A stretch of 64,000 bases of DNA from JAVBQL01 sp031549085 (GTDB taxonomy: Bacteria; Spirochaetota; GWE2-31-10; MWDO01): the NCBI GenBank assembly GCA_031549085.1, contig JAVBQL010000007.1, positions 124,001 to 188,000 of the forward strand, written 5' to 3'. Position 1 is the first letter of the stretch, and each line of letters opens with the position of its first letter. A program made the translations under genes and the position numbers. Under the pieces are notes generated by a model, which saw nothing but the letters and a program-made list of their open reading frames with translations, searched no databases and was not told the DNA's origin. Below are positions 63,396 to 64,000 of the stretch, piece after piece.

Positions 63396-64000
63396 CTACT
63401 GTTTTATAAGTTTATTCATTTTTCTAAGAATTCTTTTTATAAAATTTTTTATTAATAAAAATATCTTTGCTATAGGTGGATAGAAAAATAGTTCAAATTT
63501 ATTGAAATATTTTTTAAACATTATTGTTTTTTCTCGATTTTGAATTTCTAATAATTTTATATCAGCACTCATAGAGTAGCTCTGATTATCATAATATGAT
63601 ATTGTTATTGGGACATAGACCATTTTTTTTTTATTTTTTATAAGTTCTCTCATAAAAAATTCCTGATCAGAAACTATTCTAAAATTTTCATCATACAAAC
63701 CATCATTTATGAATAGTTCTCTCTTTATGAATGATGATTGATGAGGCAGTGATGTTATAAAAAAGAAAAATTTTTTTGATGGAAATGGGTTTATAACTTT
63801 TACCAGTGAACCATTATTTGTTGTGATGATATTGCCATATACAATATCATCAGTTGGATTATATTTTTCAAATAGTTCATCTAGTGTATCATCACTATAT
63901 AGATAATCCCCACCATTCAAAAAGAGCAGGTATTCTCCGCTGCTTTTATTTATTCCCTTATTCATTGCATTATATATTCCGCTATCTTTTTCAGATACAA
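63396..64000 (-). CDS. Family 2 glycosyltransferase, truncated at the window edge
   Basis: The frame is open through the right edge; the first ATG (63965) is internal. Visible from the right are EKDSGIYNAMNKGINKSSGE and FLNGGDYLYS, the GT-A motifs of family GT2 enzymes of the 'SE-x-DxGIYDAMNKG' type. Then comes LPHQSSFIKRELF, an acceptor-site segment, and a basic helical C-terminus. It probably makes envelope polysaccharide. The N-terminal half is missing. Confidence 0.85.
   Translation of the reverse strand, partial: VSEKDSGIYNAMNKGINKSSGEYLLFLNGGDYLYSDDTLDELFEKYNPTDDIVYGNIITTNNGSLVKVINPFPSKKFFFFITSLPHQSSFIKRELFINDGLYDENFRIVSDQEFFMRELIKNKKKMVYVPITISYYDNQSYSMSADIKLLEIQNREKTIMFKKYFNKFELFFYPPIAKIFLLIKNFIKRILRKMNKLIKQ

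Noticed and set aside
1..64000. tRNA, rRNA, CRISPR array, insertion sequence or prophage
   Set aside because: No T-loop-like tRNA sequence, no rRNA, no regularly spaced repeat array, and no transposase or phage protein was found by reading.

Overview
The window looks like chromosomal DNA from a low-GC, AT-rich, flagellated diderm bacterium, most likely a spirochaete (Spirochaetota). The supporting evidence is a spiro-SPASM family protein (45259-46716), a FliG-type flagellar motor switch protein, many lipoproteins with relaxed lipoboxes beside an apolipoprotein N-acyltransferase (Lnt), outer-membrane beta-barrel candidates, and an EF-G paralogue. I cannot name the genus. I see no rRNA, tRNA, CRISPR array, transposase or prophage. 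Most genes are housekeeping.

Layout. 1-6.3 kb: the end of an outer-membrane protein, an arsR-arsM unit with a perfect 38-bp operator palindrome, a short divergent transcription unit, an acetate transporter, and a minus-strand mrp-purF-lipoprotein-methyltransferase run. 6.3-19.4 kb: tsaD (carrying a 1-nt frameshift), an RqcH/NFACT protein, mobA, an HtpX-like protease with an inserted EF-hand loop, two tandem small lipoproteins, recQ, panC-panD, glgX and ttcA. 19.5-31 kb: an outer-membrane protein/lipoprotein pair, membrane proteins, lysS fused to an HD domain, an HNH endonuclease, and a grpE-dnaK-dnaJ cluster led by a small unknown gene. 31-31.9 kb: a 0.9-kb gap with good promoters and a probable structured RNA. 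31.9-45 kb: a DUF1858 redox protein, lipoproteins, nnr, a frameshifted SH3-like gene, parC, galU, MATE, comEC and an LCP protein. 45-53 kb: DUF1015-lnt-spiroSPASM on minus, then dus, an M28 peptidase, a HEAT-repeat protein and a lipoprotein. 53-64 kb: a CoA-disulfide-reductase-like/rhodanese protein, gcvH, fliG, hslV-hslU, an EF-G paralogue coupled to a radical SAM enzyme, a secreted protein and a truncated glycosyltransferase.

The most unusual signal is a family of composite intergenic elements. Six loci (about 7.4, 9.2, 14.5, 18.6, 40.8 and 49.9 kb) each pair a GC-rich palindrome of the CCCCTTTT/AAAAGGGG type with a long AT-rich inverted repeat, always in the same relative order. A seventh, related inverted repeat lies at 39.6 kb without the GC-rich part. 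The AT-rich part keeps an asymmetric core (AAGTCG on one arm, CTTTGTTA on the other) while the outer arms differ between loci yet stay self-complementary. Some copies are nested inside one another.

Other points worth a look: several proteins keep a fold but have lost catalytic cysteines (spiro-SPASM, the CoADR/rhodanese protein); two genes have no AUG, GUG or UUG at the expected start (recQ, the HNH gene); two genes are broken by one missing base in a homopolymer; and two candidate small RNAs are bounded by promoter and terminator.
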